A stretch of 64,000 nt of DNA from Gremmenia infestans (Eukaryota; Ascomycota; Leotiomycetes; Helotiales; Hamatocanthoscyphaceae), in NCBI GenBank assembly GCA_032629725.1, contig JAFEVB010000001.1:992001-1056000 (forward strand), read 5' to 3'. The translations under genes and the position numbers were made by a program. The notes below the pieces were generated by a model. That model was not told the origin of the DNA, did no database searches, and saw only the letters and a list, made by a program, of their open reading frames with translations. The number at the start of each line of letters is the position of its first letter. Positions within the stretch are counted from its first letter, which is position 1. Below, in pieces: positions 1 to 10,133 of this stretch.

Positions 1-898
1 ATAAAGAGCAGCCAAGAAAGCTCGGCGATAAGTCGTCTGCAGAACTATTCGCTGGCACTAGTATATTTCGTAGTATAGTTCTTGAACTGCAATGTGTCGG
101 ATTTACTGAACTGCACTGTATCGGGTTTTAGGTACTGGGGTCTGGGCACTTGGAATTTTCAGGTTCTGATTGGTAAGTCATATTTCTGTTTATTGTCGTG
201 AAGGGCTAGAGCCATCGAGACTTATACGTGTTGGTATCTGCAGAAGCCAGCACTTGCAAGCACGTGCTCTTAATAAGTTCAGGCTTGAAAAGGTACCCAT
301 CCTACTAAGTTCGAATAGGACTAAGATATCTAGTATTTAGGCATATTTGTCCAAGTATCGAGTCTAAAAACAATTTGATATTCTGATATTCTGATCTATT
401 ACATGCAAATTGTACTTTACCTAGTCAGCCTCGGATGCAACTGTCAGCCATCCATGCCCGTTTCTGCACGACATGACATCCCTGCCTTTGCATAAACTGC
501 AAAGCTTGTTGGGATTCATCTTACCCTGTCGTACAAACTACTCTCGCATTACATGTCTGAGACCTGTTCTCTGCAAACACACACTGGCATTGTTCGTTGA
601 CATCACCTGCATCAATGGGCCGCAATACTATGCTCTCAACGGCGAGTGGCTTCGGAGGTTATGTTCCCTATCATATGAGTTGTTGGCCAGATGAAGAAAC
701 GCACTTGAAATGCAGCTTGTGACTTAAACTCACTTTTGGATTCCATTTTTTCTTTTTGACTCGGCCTACTCGTTTCCACATCGTTCAAAGTTAGACAGAC
801 ATTGAACTTTTTCTTGAGAAACCCTTCTTCCTTCTCTTCTACTATCAACCTTCTGTATTCATCTTCTTGAGACATCAATTGTCGAAATCAAGTCAATC
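1..898. other. Left-edge intergenic region
   Basis: No supportable gene. The open frames here are short and low in complexity and show no family signature on either strand. The last 200 bp are pyrimidine-rich on the plus strand, as fungal promoters often are, and probably drive the UstYa-like gene that starts at 899. A precursor peptide gene for that gene pair, if one exists, was not found here and could lie to the left of the window. Confidence 0.5.
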
Positions 899-1970
899 AT
901 GGACCACAAATTTGAGCCTCTCAACCAGCCTATGTCCAGTACCTCATCAGAGAATCTGCTTGACGAAAAGCAGCAATTGGAAGATGAGTTTCTCGAAAAT
1001 GCTGGTCTACTTCGCTCAACCAGGCGAGGAAGTCGGAACTGGAAGAAGTCAATCCTGCCAGTTGTGTGCCATGTTATTATCATCATGGTTTACACTGCTG
1101 TGACGCTGGTTCTCCTAGACAGGAACAACAAGAAATGGACCCATGGACCGAACTTAATCCATTGTAAGTTGTGTTTCACAAAACCGGTGATGCTGCCCAT
1201 GCTAATTTCCATAATAGCTCCTGCACGAGGAGCGCATGAGTACGAGCGTGTTACTTTTGACGGCTTCTTCACATCCACGAATCCTTACAAAGGTCCATGG
1301 CGCCCTGAGCTCGACGATGCGTGGGGTCTACTGCTCGAAAGTTGGTCTGTGTTTCCCTTGTATAATACTTGCATGCTAATGTCATAGACGCGAACATCGT
1401 AGTTTCCAAAGCAGACTTGGAAGCAATCAACAAAACTTCTGTCCAAGTTCCCGACGGCTCTGGATATCTAGCGACACTTGATGTGCACCATCAGGTAAGA
1501 GTTATGAATGTGATATTCGCTGCAAGTAATCAGCTAACAAATACACTAGTTGCATTGTATCAAACAGATTCGGCAATATTTACATCCAGAGCAATACACG
1601 ATGGATGAGCCTAATATCGAAGTACATATCGACCATTGCCTGGATGACCTACGTATGATGATGATGTGCAAAGCCGACATCTCACTTTTGACTTACGAGT
1701 GGATTCCACACTACAAGAAACGTATGCAATCTCCCCCGCCGTCGAGAGTAAAGCTCCTTGAAACTGACTTAAACAGCATTCCCCGTCTGGGATGTCACCC
1801 ACGAATGCACGAACTGGGAGAAACTCGATGCCTGGGCAGGCGAACGCTCTCTCGACATGTCTAACATCCCTGTTCATCCAGAGCTGTACGTCGATCCTAA
1901 TTCCTCCACTGACTCCGTAGCAAATGCTGACTTCTGAAATCTTAGGATGGGGGGATGGGTGGATCCGTAA
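899..1970 (+). CDS. UstYa-like (DUF3328) oxidase, gene 1
   Basis: Six exons: 899-1163, 1218-1340, 1388-1494, 1550-1721, 1777-1885 and 1946-1970. They join in frame to 266 aa. The N-terminal cytoplasmic stretch is followed by one membrane segment near residues 52-72 (PVVCHVIIIMVYTAVTLVLL). A conserved 'Y.GPWRPELDDAW' block comes next, then both hallmark HxxHC motifs of the UstYa family: HHQLHC, created by the exon 3/4 junction, and HIDHCLDDLR. The tail ends in HPELMGGWVDP, like other family members. Family members act in ribosomal-peptide pathways such as ustiloxin and in other fungal pathways, as oxidases or cyclases. The substrate here is unknown. The exon 2 donor (GTTGGT) is weak, but frame and motif continuity support it. 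A second UstYa-like gene lies about 1 kb downstream on the same strand. Confidence 0.85.
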
Positions 1971-2961
1971 GCAAAACTGGCTCTTTGATTTTACACTGCC
2001 CCCTTCTATCATGTTTCGTCTTATGTACTCCAACTACTCCTTATATACTTCCTAAATTGGAAACATAAGCTCCTTCTACTCGCGAAACCTTCTTGAATAG
2101 GAAATAACTAACTCCCCCATGTTCTAGTGATACCATGTCCGCAGATGCCATATATTTTCTAGAACAGGTCCGGGTTTACGAGGCAAACAGAGAAAAGAAC
2201 CGGGAAGACGCGATGCGAGCAAGTATTCTTGCTGACGAGGATAGTAGTGAGAAGTGAGTAGTTGACTGAGGGGCTTCCTTTGGTTTGCAGTAGAAGAGCC
2301 AAAGTAATAGGCTGTGAGTCTGCTGCTGTAGCGTTTGGGGTAGTTTTGGTGGCCTGATTGAAGGAATTTGATGTGTTGGTAATGATAGACAATGTTCTAT
2401 TGTAAAAATGGTACGGTAGTTGTGACACTGGCCAGTCTTTTACCTATGAATGGTCAGATGTCTCTGCGTAATGCGGCCCTAGAGAATTTTCAATACTTCA
2501 AGCCACACAAGTCAGAGGTTACAGTAATTGCTGCCGGTCATTTAGTAGTAATAATATCTCGCAATCTACAAGAAACTTCATGTATTTTCCACAGATGGCC
2601 CATGTCGTGGTCACGAAAAAACCCAACTTAAGGTTAACCTCAAAACCAGGTTTGGTGGGGAAACAGCTGCAATGTGACCCACCCTACCTGACGCATATGC
2701 AGAGCCGCTTCTCTAAGCTTACGGAGAAGCTATCTCTGCTGCCCGACGACTTGCATGAGGTGCAACCTTGAGTATGCAATTCATCGGATTTCAGAATCCA
2801 ATTGTTACTGCATGATTTGGTCACCTTGCTTGGCTAGCTCAGTTGTACCGAGCCATCCGCGGGACACGCACAATTGAAATCCGTGCTTGCGTGCTCGAGT
2901 ATGAAACTCCCATTCCTGCTATTATCACTTTCGAAGCGTTTAGTGATTTTGGGACATCATC
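1971..2961. other. Intergenic region between the two UstYa-like genes
   Basis: About 990 bp without a supportable gene. Both strands were read for a secreted precursor peptide with internal repeats and Lys-Arg cleavage sites, as expected for dikaritin-type clusters. None was seen. A stretch near 2830-2850 (TAGCTCAGTTG) resembles a tRNA A-box but has no matching B-box. Confidence 0.45.
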
Positions 2962-3876
2962 ATGTCTTCCCTCTATGCTTTTTTCCCCTGGATCTGGCGA
3001 AAGCCAAAACATACTGAGACCCATCTCTATACAGTCGTGGAAAGTAATAGCGGGGATGATATCGAGGAACAGAAATCGATGGCTAAAGTTAACGCTTTGC
3101 ACTTCGGTAGTATGAGTAGACGAAAAAAATGGTTGTACGTTGGACTGATCACGGCGCTGTGGTTTACCACCGCGGCAATCCTGAGTCTGATCATTCCTAC
3201 CTTTCCAAGACTTAACCCAGAAACACCAACCAGTTCAAAATTGTTTCCTATCGGTCAGTAAAGTCTGACCGCCAGGTTCCTGGATTGGGCTGTTGCTGAT
3301 CGATCTCAGTTCCAACGAAGGCCTACGTATTTGAAGAGGACCAAGCCTTTGCCCAAGCACCGAACGCGGCAAGCAACGCTGCGTGGGATACTCTGATGCC
3401 TCGTGAGTCAGCCTCTGTGTCCTATGTCCAGTATCCCTCCAAGATCTTCTTCTCACCACGCACCAGCTGGCCGAGGACGCGTCGTCATCGAAAACCCCTG
3501 GAGGTACGGACTTCCGTCCCTTGAAGACCCGCCTCTGGAGTCCGAAGAATACGGTATTTCCGTCTTCCACCAACTGCACTGCCTCGGTGTTCTCAGATAC
3601 AGCTGGTTTGCTCTGCTGGGAGACCAAGATGCGAGTATTGAGCGTCCGCTCCACCATTTGGCTCCGGCAGCCGCTATTCACTGTTTCGATTTCCTGAGAC
3701 AGGCTTTGATGTGTTCGGCCGATACGACGATCGAGCTGGCGAGGTATCGTGGGAGAGATGGAGTGGTGCGAACTGCGCATGGATGGGGCGTGGAGCATCA
3801 GTGTAAGGATTGGGATAGAGTCTGGGAGTGGACTATGGAGTATCATGCTCATGACAATCGGACTGGAATCTTGTAG
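2962..3876 (+). CDS. UstYa-like (DUF3328) oxidase, gene 2, altered second motif
   Basis: Three exons (2962-3253, 3310-3402, 3467-3876) join in frame to 264 aa. A cytoplasmic N-terminus leads to a single membrane segment near residues 57-76 (WLYVGLITALWFTTAAILSL). The 'AASNAAWDTLMPPGRGRV' block and the first HxxHC motif (FHQLHCLGVLR) are canonical for the UstYa family. In the second motif the expected first histidine is alanine (AAIHCFDFLRQ), although the HC and the following LRQ are kept. The C-terminus keeps the family pattern with a Cys (HQCKDWDRVWEW). It is probably a membrane-anchored oxidase or cyclase acting with gene 1. Because of the substitution it may instead be an accessory subunit or less active. 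Start and splice sites are supported by frame continuity. Confidence 0.85.
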
Positions 3877-4593
3877 GATCGGAGAACTGCGTATCCTGTG
3901 CATGGCTTCCCTTCAATAAGACCAAACTTGGTTCCAGAAAAATTATAGTCGCAGATCTTCCAACTATCCCTTCGTCTCGCGCTATCCTCGACAGCTATCG
4001 CATCGCTTCGCATCGCTTGATATAATCACAAAATTGACATTAACCACAAGTTTTCCTAATAGCTGTTACCCCGCTGAAAACGTATCTGTAGAACTTGCTA
4101 CTTCGTTCCTCGCTTATCCATTCTGCCTAGAAGACCAGAGTAGAAGAGGTGACAATGACTGTGAAAGCACCAAAGCAAGTCCCCCCTACCCTGATCTTTT
4201 TAGCAGAATAGTCAGGCCTGTGACGAAGTATAAAGCAGCATCTCGAAGAATGTCGGAATTCAAGGGTTAATCAAGAAAACAATGGACCCTTGCGGAAGAA
4301 AAGCATACCTGAGATCTCTTTCAAGCTTAAAAGAATCGCACCGGCTTCTTTATCCTGCCTTCAGCATGAAACAAAGGATACAATGTTTTCTTTGAGAACA
4401 TGAGTATCAACAATGTCATTGTCATTACCAGCAGTTAGGGATCTGAGACTTCGACCAAGAACCGACAAACGAAAGCACCAGACTATTCTTCTGGTAATCT
4501 TAGTATAGGATCCTGTTTATAAGTATAAATAGTCTGGAAAACATGGTAAGCACTGCGCATTCTTTCTTCTCTCTCCACACATCCTTACTCAAC
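3877..4593. other. Intergenic region and promoter of the orphan gene
   Basis: No supported gene. An ORF at 4034-4270 has no recognisable features. A run of CATCGCTTCG repeats occurs near 4000-4020. The right end carries the TATA box listed separately. Confidence 0.45.
4524..4532 (+). promoter_or_regulatory. TATA box (TATAAATAG)
   Basis: A consensus TATAAATAG lies inside the sequence TATAAGTATAAATAG. An ATG at 4543 sits only about 11 bp past the box and would probably be upstream of the transcription start. The box therefore favours the ATG at 4594 as the translation start of the downstream orphan gene. Confidence 0.6.
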
Positions 4594-5319
4594 ATGAACA
4601 ATTATACTCCACCCTCCACAAGCACCAACGTTGCAGCAAACCGCTACTACAATCTGGTAGTCAACAGGGACGAGTATCGTCGTGTAGTAGAGAGAACGAC
4701 TAGCAGTGGGCAATCCAAGTACGAGGTAGACATCTCAGTCAACATACCGCAGGAAGAACGGCCCTGGAACGATGTGCGATTTGTGTATATCAAAACGCGA
4801 CAATTCTACTATGTGCATAACCCGCACTTGGATTACAAGATCATTCAGGTAGAGATCAAGCCGTCTGATGACAGGACCTTCGTTTTTACCTTGAGGGTGA
4901 CCCCGAATAGCCCAGACGGTGATACACACTGGCCATGGTTACACCCACAAGACGACATCGCGCCTGTGCTGCGCAGAACCGAGTGCCTGAAAGAGCGCTA
5001 CGTGAATTCTACCATGGTGTTGACCACTGAGCAAGGATCGCGGGATCATTGGGAGTCGTACGGGAGGGAGAAAAATAAACTTGATAAGGACCGTCCCGGC
5101 ATCCCAAAATTGCCCCCCAGAGCGCATATTAGGTGCGCTAAGCCCCGTGCAGTCTGCATTGCTCTCGCCGCTAAGTCTAGGTCTAATGCGGAAGCGGCGC
5201 GGACTCTGGACGTGTTGGTGGCTGAGGTAGAGGCCGAGACGAAGAGAAAAGATAAAAAAGGGGGAGGTGTTTGGGGGAAAACTTTTAACGTTCTTCGGAG
5301 TATTAACAGAACGAGATGA
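4594..5319 (+). CDS. Orphan hypothetical protein
   Basis: Single-exon gene of 241 aa from the ATG at 4594. An in-frame ATG at 4543 would add 17 residues but lies too close to the TATA box at 4524. I do not recognise the family. Residues about 25-130 alternate hydrophobic and charged positions (YEVDISVNIPQEERPWNDVRF, VEIKPSDDRTFVFTLRV) in a way that suggests a beta-sandwich fold. The C-terminal third is basic (TKRKDKKGGG). No signal peptide or membrane segment is apparent from the favoured start. The strong TATA box and sustained open frame support a real gene. It could be a lineage-restricted cytoplasmic protein; no function can be assigned. Confidence 0.6.
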   Translation: MNNYTPPSTSTNVAANRYYNLVVNRDEYRRVVERTTSSGQSKYEVDISVNIPQEERPWNDVRFVYIKTRQFYYVHNPHLDYKIIQVEIKPSDDRTFVFTLRVTPNSPDGDTHWPWLHPQDDIAPVLRRTECLKERYVNSTMVLTTEQGSRDHWESYGREKNKLDKDRPGIPKLPPRAHIRCAKPRAVCIALAAKSRSNAEAARTLDVLVAEVEAETKRKDKKGGGVWGKTFNVLRSINRTR

Positions 5320-5770
5320 GGTAAGTGGCTCTTTTTCTTGTTTCCTAGATTCCTGTAACATTTCCTACTTTGTTGTCCTGGCGGGGATAAGGTGGCATTA
5401 GTGTGTTGCAACCTGTAAAACTGATGTGGAGATAGAATCATAAAACGGTTATGAGAATATACGAGAAGATTCTGATTGTGACCGGCTGACTGTGCTGTGA
5501 TGAAAGAAAATGCGTTCGAGAAGCACTTGCCGATATAGTGGCCCAAGCTGTGGGATATGGGAGATGCTTCTTGTTCGGTCTTTTGTTCCCGTTTCTTCGA
5601 GGGAATTTCAAGGAAGAACAATGCCCCACTAAAGTTCCATGACCCTAGATATTCTCAGGTTTTCTCAATTTGAGAGCAAAAGCAGAAAAGTAACTTTCCT
5701 AAACAACTCAAACCCTCGTGAACCATAATGCAGTGGATACTTACAGATATTATACATCGTCGCCACCCCA
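5320..5770. other. Convergent 3' region
   Basis: About 450 bp between the 3' ends of two convergent genes. I see only AT-rich 3' flanking sequence and no supported gene; minus-strand ORFs here are shadows extending from the orphan gene's coding region. Confidence 0.5.
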
Positions 5771-6920
5771 TCATTCCGCGATAACATCACCCCTCTCCTT
5801 CATCTTCTCGACCAAAAACCTCCACTCCTCTTCCCGCACCTTACTAACACTCATCCGCGCCAGCTTCAACATTTGCATCTCCTGCAGCGGATTTCCCTTA
5901 GCTTGTTGCCAGGCCTTTAGCTCCTTGAGCGTGATGGGTGTTTTTAGCTTTTGCTTGAAAACCACGTGCACCACTGACCATTTGGGATTGTCGGGCTTGG
6001 AAGATGCGTCATAGTAGGGCGCCGAGGAATCATGTGCAGATACTGTGATATTATTAGTTGAAAGGAAAAGAGAAGGATGCAAAGGTGAAAGGTACAGTCT
6101 GGAGTATGCTCCTGTACAATCTCCATGGTGCCTACTATGGCGGGAACCTTGCAAGAAGAATGGTAGAAGAAGGCTAAGTCGCCCTTTTTCATGGAGCGCA
6201 GGTTGTTGCGTGCTGTTGTGTTCAGTATCCTGCAGTCATCAATGGGCCTTTTAGTGATGTACCTGGATATGCTCGAATTCCTGGGGTGGAGTTAGTTAGT
6301 TTTCGGGCTAATTCTCCGGAAGAGGAGAACGTACCATCCCAAGGTTCCGGTTTGGTCTTCGCGGCTAGGTCATCGATTGAGAATTTGATGTCCTTGCCTT
6401 TCTCGAAACGTGATTCGGGCTCGGCTTTCATCAGCCAGTATTGACGGCCTGTCGAGACTTCGTCGACTTTAGGAGTGGATGAAGCATTTTTGGTGGGTTT
6501 GGCTGATTTTGTTGGTTTCTGGTAACATATCAGATATGCCCTCTTCAGTTCTAATGGGACTCTATTGGAGACTAGGGGTATCCAAAAAAGAAGTCAAATT
6601 GAGGAGTAGTGGAGTACCACGTGACCAATCTACCGATGATGTTGACATTGACTTGAAAGGAAGGCGTGTTTTGGAGGTTCAAATGAATGTTTGTAGGAAG
6701 AACCGTTTAAACTCACAAGTTCCTCGCTCTCTTCAACTTTTCCATTGATATCTGCATCATGCTCCTTTCCCGCGCTTCTCGCCTTTTTGACCTTTCCTGC
6801 CTTTTTAGCTATTGGCTTTGAAATTTGCTGTTTCTTTGGTGTTGATACATGGCGGCTTGATCGTCGGGGTTCGTGAAGCGATGCTCCATCTTCAAGATCT
6901 TCAGCTTTCCTTTTTGGCAT
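5771..6920 (-). CDS. EVE-domain protein, THYN1 family
   Basis: Five exons on the minus strand (6717-6920, 6335-6518, 6263-6280, 6096-6212, 5771-6042) join in frame to 264 aa. The N-terminal 75 residues are basic and nuclear-like (MPKRKAEDLEDG, SSRHVSTPKKQQ). The EVE domain starts at about residue 88 with YWLMKAEPESRFEKGKDI, typical of thymocyte nuclear protein 1. It continues with WDGIRAYPARNNLRSMKKGDLAFFYHS and VPAIVGTMEIVQE. EVE domains belong to the PUA-like/YTH superfold and are thought to bind modified bases; a nuclear nucleic-acid-binding role is inferred. Exon 3 is only 18 nt, yet omitting it breaks the conserved WDG..ARN block. A CACGTGA element lies upstream near 7061. Confidence 0.9.
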
Positions 6921-9900
6921 TTTGAATTTGCTTGGTGGGAAGTCATCTACCAAGCAGGAAAGTAGGACGCGTACAGAATGATAGTCGAGGTCGCAGTCGT
7001 ACAAATAGCGCTGGGCTAGGCGGGGCGGGGCGGGGGGTCATGCAGGTGATGCCGGGTTCACCACGTGATTTTGACATTTGGTCCCAGGTTCCTAGCGGCG
7101 CCTTGGCATCCTCCCCTCCCGGTCTGCCGTCCTGCATCGCTGGCGCCCGCGCAGAAACATGCCCTCGGTACATACTTTAAGTACTGCTTTTAGAAATGGA
7201 TCGATCGGATCGGATTCAGCCCAACCAACCATCCCACTTCTTTCTACTTCGTAACTGCGTAGCAAACACTCGTAAGGATCGTTGCTTTGTACCCTAGCCC
7301 GGGTAGATTTGCAGAACTTCGTGATACCTACCTATCCATGCTTGGGCTGGCGGCTTCGATGTATTGGGCCATGTCTCATGCAGGGAAGTTGGCATGCGTC
7401 CTTGGCCAATCCTTGCTCAATGAGATGGATGTCAAGAACGCCTCCCGTTAAAACTAAGGGACTCATCCATACCGGTATGTCACGACTACGAGGCAAGTGA
7501 CAACATTTGGATATCGGGCTCCAGGAAGCTTCTTCTGGGCCGATGATGATACCAGTCGTCCCAAGATGGCCCTCTAGTCAGGAGGTGGTCGTACAACGGC
7601 CCGTAAAATGCTGTAAGGGTATGATCGTTCGAGCAAGACAGAATTTCACCATTCCGAGTCCCTTCTATTCCGCAGGCTGCGTGAATCATCTAGATAGCCT
7701 GGAACAAATGAGACGAGCAGTGTAAGCAAGAAGGATGCTGAGCAAAAAGACGTCGTGCGGTAGGATCGCTCTCAGAGAAGAGTCTGCCTTGATGTGTGCC
7801 CCTCTGTTGTTTCCGAAACGGTGGGAACAGAAGTCGGTCGATGTGGAGACTTACAGTATGTCAACGGAAATGGGATCTTATTTCCTCACCAGATCTGCAA
7901 TAAGAACAAGATTTAGAGTGAGTATATTGGTCTGTGTGACTAGGGCAGGCTGGTATACTCCTTTCGGGTCGTCGTGGTTGGCAATCAAGTGTTTTATGAC
8001 GCCAAAGCTACAGTACAGGACGCTTATCCGTCAAGTCACGACCTCAGCGTGATTAAAACAGATTGGCCTTGTCCAAACAGCAGCCTTCTCTGCTCGGCAT
8101 TTTACTTTTGCTTAAGACCCCAGTGCCCCTCCCTGGTTTTCTCTCTCTCATTCCCTTTCTCTTTCCTTATTAACCATCCCTCATTCTTCCCTTGATAATT
8201 ATGTTCTCTATATTTCTAGAGTGCAGAGATTGAAATTGCATACCATCCATCTCTGGTCTGGTCGTGCTATCTCGAGCTGCTGCCGCTTTCGCAAGCCTCA
8301 ACCGAGATGGCCCTGCAAACGCCGCGAGGAGAGTATTCGAGTATTCGAGAAAGGACCAGCGCAACACTGCACATCTCCTTGGAGTGAGGAAGTGTCCTCG
8401 ACTCGTGCTCACATCATCTGGAGCATCTGAAGCATCTGAAGGCTCCATCTCAAAGGTGTCGCACATCTACATCTGCTGCTGGGTACGGTGGATCCACGCA
8501 CTAGGAATGTCCGCATCTACTGTAAAGCAGCAAGGTGTCCCTGACCGATCTAGACACTACCCTCATTTTGGGTCCCAGCTTTTGCTATACCTGACTGAAC
8601 CGCTACAGGCGGAGCTGACAATTGTAGGATCATGGCGAGAGTTGAGCGGCAGCGTCAAAAGGCTGCCCCTTCTCAGATGAAAGGCATTATTGGGACGAGG
8701 ACGACGTGAGATTCGAAGTCGGTACCGGTGTACCTTGTGCAGAGGCAAATGCACACGAAAAGGATGGGGGCAGTGATTGGATCGCCTACGATGCTAGCCC
8801 TTCCTTCCACGCAAAGCAAAGCAAAGTGCGGTCCCCTCCCCTCCCTACCCTTCTCCCAACAGCCGTGAGTCCGTGATAGCACAGTACAGACAGCCAAAAC
8901 AGGACAACACAGCACAGCGCAATTATTTGACACCACACCCAACTCTCCACCAGGGCCCTACACCTACATTCCCGTTCGGCAAACCCGTTCCCATCCGAAG
9001 GAAAGGACCGACCGATCATTCCCTGCTACCGGATTGTACGGCACCGTACCTCCTTGCTGCCTGTGCTGTCCTCTATTCTGCCGGCCGGTATCTCAGACGC
9101 TTGCTTATTCTTCCACGCTTCCTCCGGCGTCCTTGCGCCTCCGCATAATCTTCTGAGTGTGACTGCGTTTGAGTAGTGAGGGGAAAACACAGCGGCTTTC
9201 CACCCCATCCCATTCCATCCTGCCCCATCTTATCCTATCCTATCCTATCCTATCCTATCCTATCCTGCCCGACCGACCAACCGACCAACCGACCGACGCA
9301 TCAGTCTCGGCGCCTCCAGTCATTGAGCATCATCATATCGATCGAGCCTCAGGAGTCCGTTCCCCCCTCTATTCTAGTTCTGGCCTGATTCAAACTCTAA
9401 GGTATGTATGTGGCTTCCTCTTGTCATACGTTTATCATACCCTGGGTCTACACTACACCACGCCTTCTCTTCTTTTCTCTTCAAATTTGCCACAGGCGGT
9501 GAGTTGGTCACGAGATCGTGCTCACTCAGTGGGTCAATAACGTGACATCTATCTCACCTCACCGCAATCAATCGACAACCCCATTCCGATCCAAGCACCG
9601 CACCCTAGGCTAGGCCAATATTCAAATGCATCCATCCAATGACATGACAATTTCTCACTGACGAACAATGTTCTACAGCCCGGTTCTAGATTCTAGATTC
9701 CATATCGACGTATCGGCATAATAATAGAGCGCGCCTAATCCGGCTTAGTGTAGAACTTCCATCGACGAACCGAACCGAGAACCACCAATTTGCCATTCAA
9801 CAGGACATCAACAGCGTGTTTAGGTAAGACCCTGCTCTCATTCCTCCTCTTCTGCTGGCTATCTCGATGTCTCGTGACATCTTGTAGATACTGTCGCGGC

Positions 9901-10133
9901 TGTTTGTGCTCGCCGTTGAGGTGCTGCTGATGGGCATTGCATTGGTATCCCTTTGCCTCGTCCCATCACCGCGTCGCGACTTCCATCGCGACAGGCCTCA
10001 AGTCGCGCTTGCCCATCTCTCGCCCACCTGCGGGCCACTCTATGAGAGGCCCGTTGCAATATTGTTATAGAAATAGCACCGCTGACGTCTTGTCGCAACT
10101 GCAGATGGGCCACTTCAACTTCGTCCCACAGAC
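6921..10133. other. 3.2 kb divergent intergenic region upstream of SWI1
   Basis: This region contains the promoters of the EVE-domain gene and the SWI1-like gene, and probably a long spliced leader of the latter. The many short ORFs lack family features and coding-like composition. Visible elements are a G-rich patch near 7018-7036, CT-rich tracts at 8130-8180 and 9460-9480, a TATCC microsatellite, and CCGACCAA repeats at 9270-9298. Long 5' regions are common for fungal chromatin and regulatory genes. Confidence 0.5.
9231..9265. repeat. (TATCC)7 microsatellite
   Basis: Seven perfect tandem copies of TATCC, followed at 9270-9298 by imperfect CCGAC/CCAAC repeats. It lies in the putative leader or promoter of the SWI1-like gene. 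It is not a fungal telomere repeat (TTAGGG). Confidence 0.9.

Noticed and set aside
2826..2900. tRNA-like A-box (TAGCTCAGTTG)
   Set aside because: No matching B-box (GGTTCRANTCC) and no acceptor-stem pairing could be drawn, so it is not a tRNA.
3235..3903. 222-codon minus-strand ORF over the second UstYa-like gene
   Set aside because: It spans introns and exons of a gene with clear family motifs on the opposite strand; it is an antisense shadow.
9231..9265. TATCC repeat considered as telomere-like sequence
   Set aside because: The unit differs from TTAGGG, and the locus is flanked by housekeeping genes on both sides.
9169..9540. ORF upstream of the SWI1-like gene
   Set aside because: It translates a TATCC microsatellite and CCGAC repeats; it is low-complexity with no family features.
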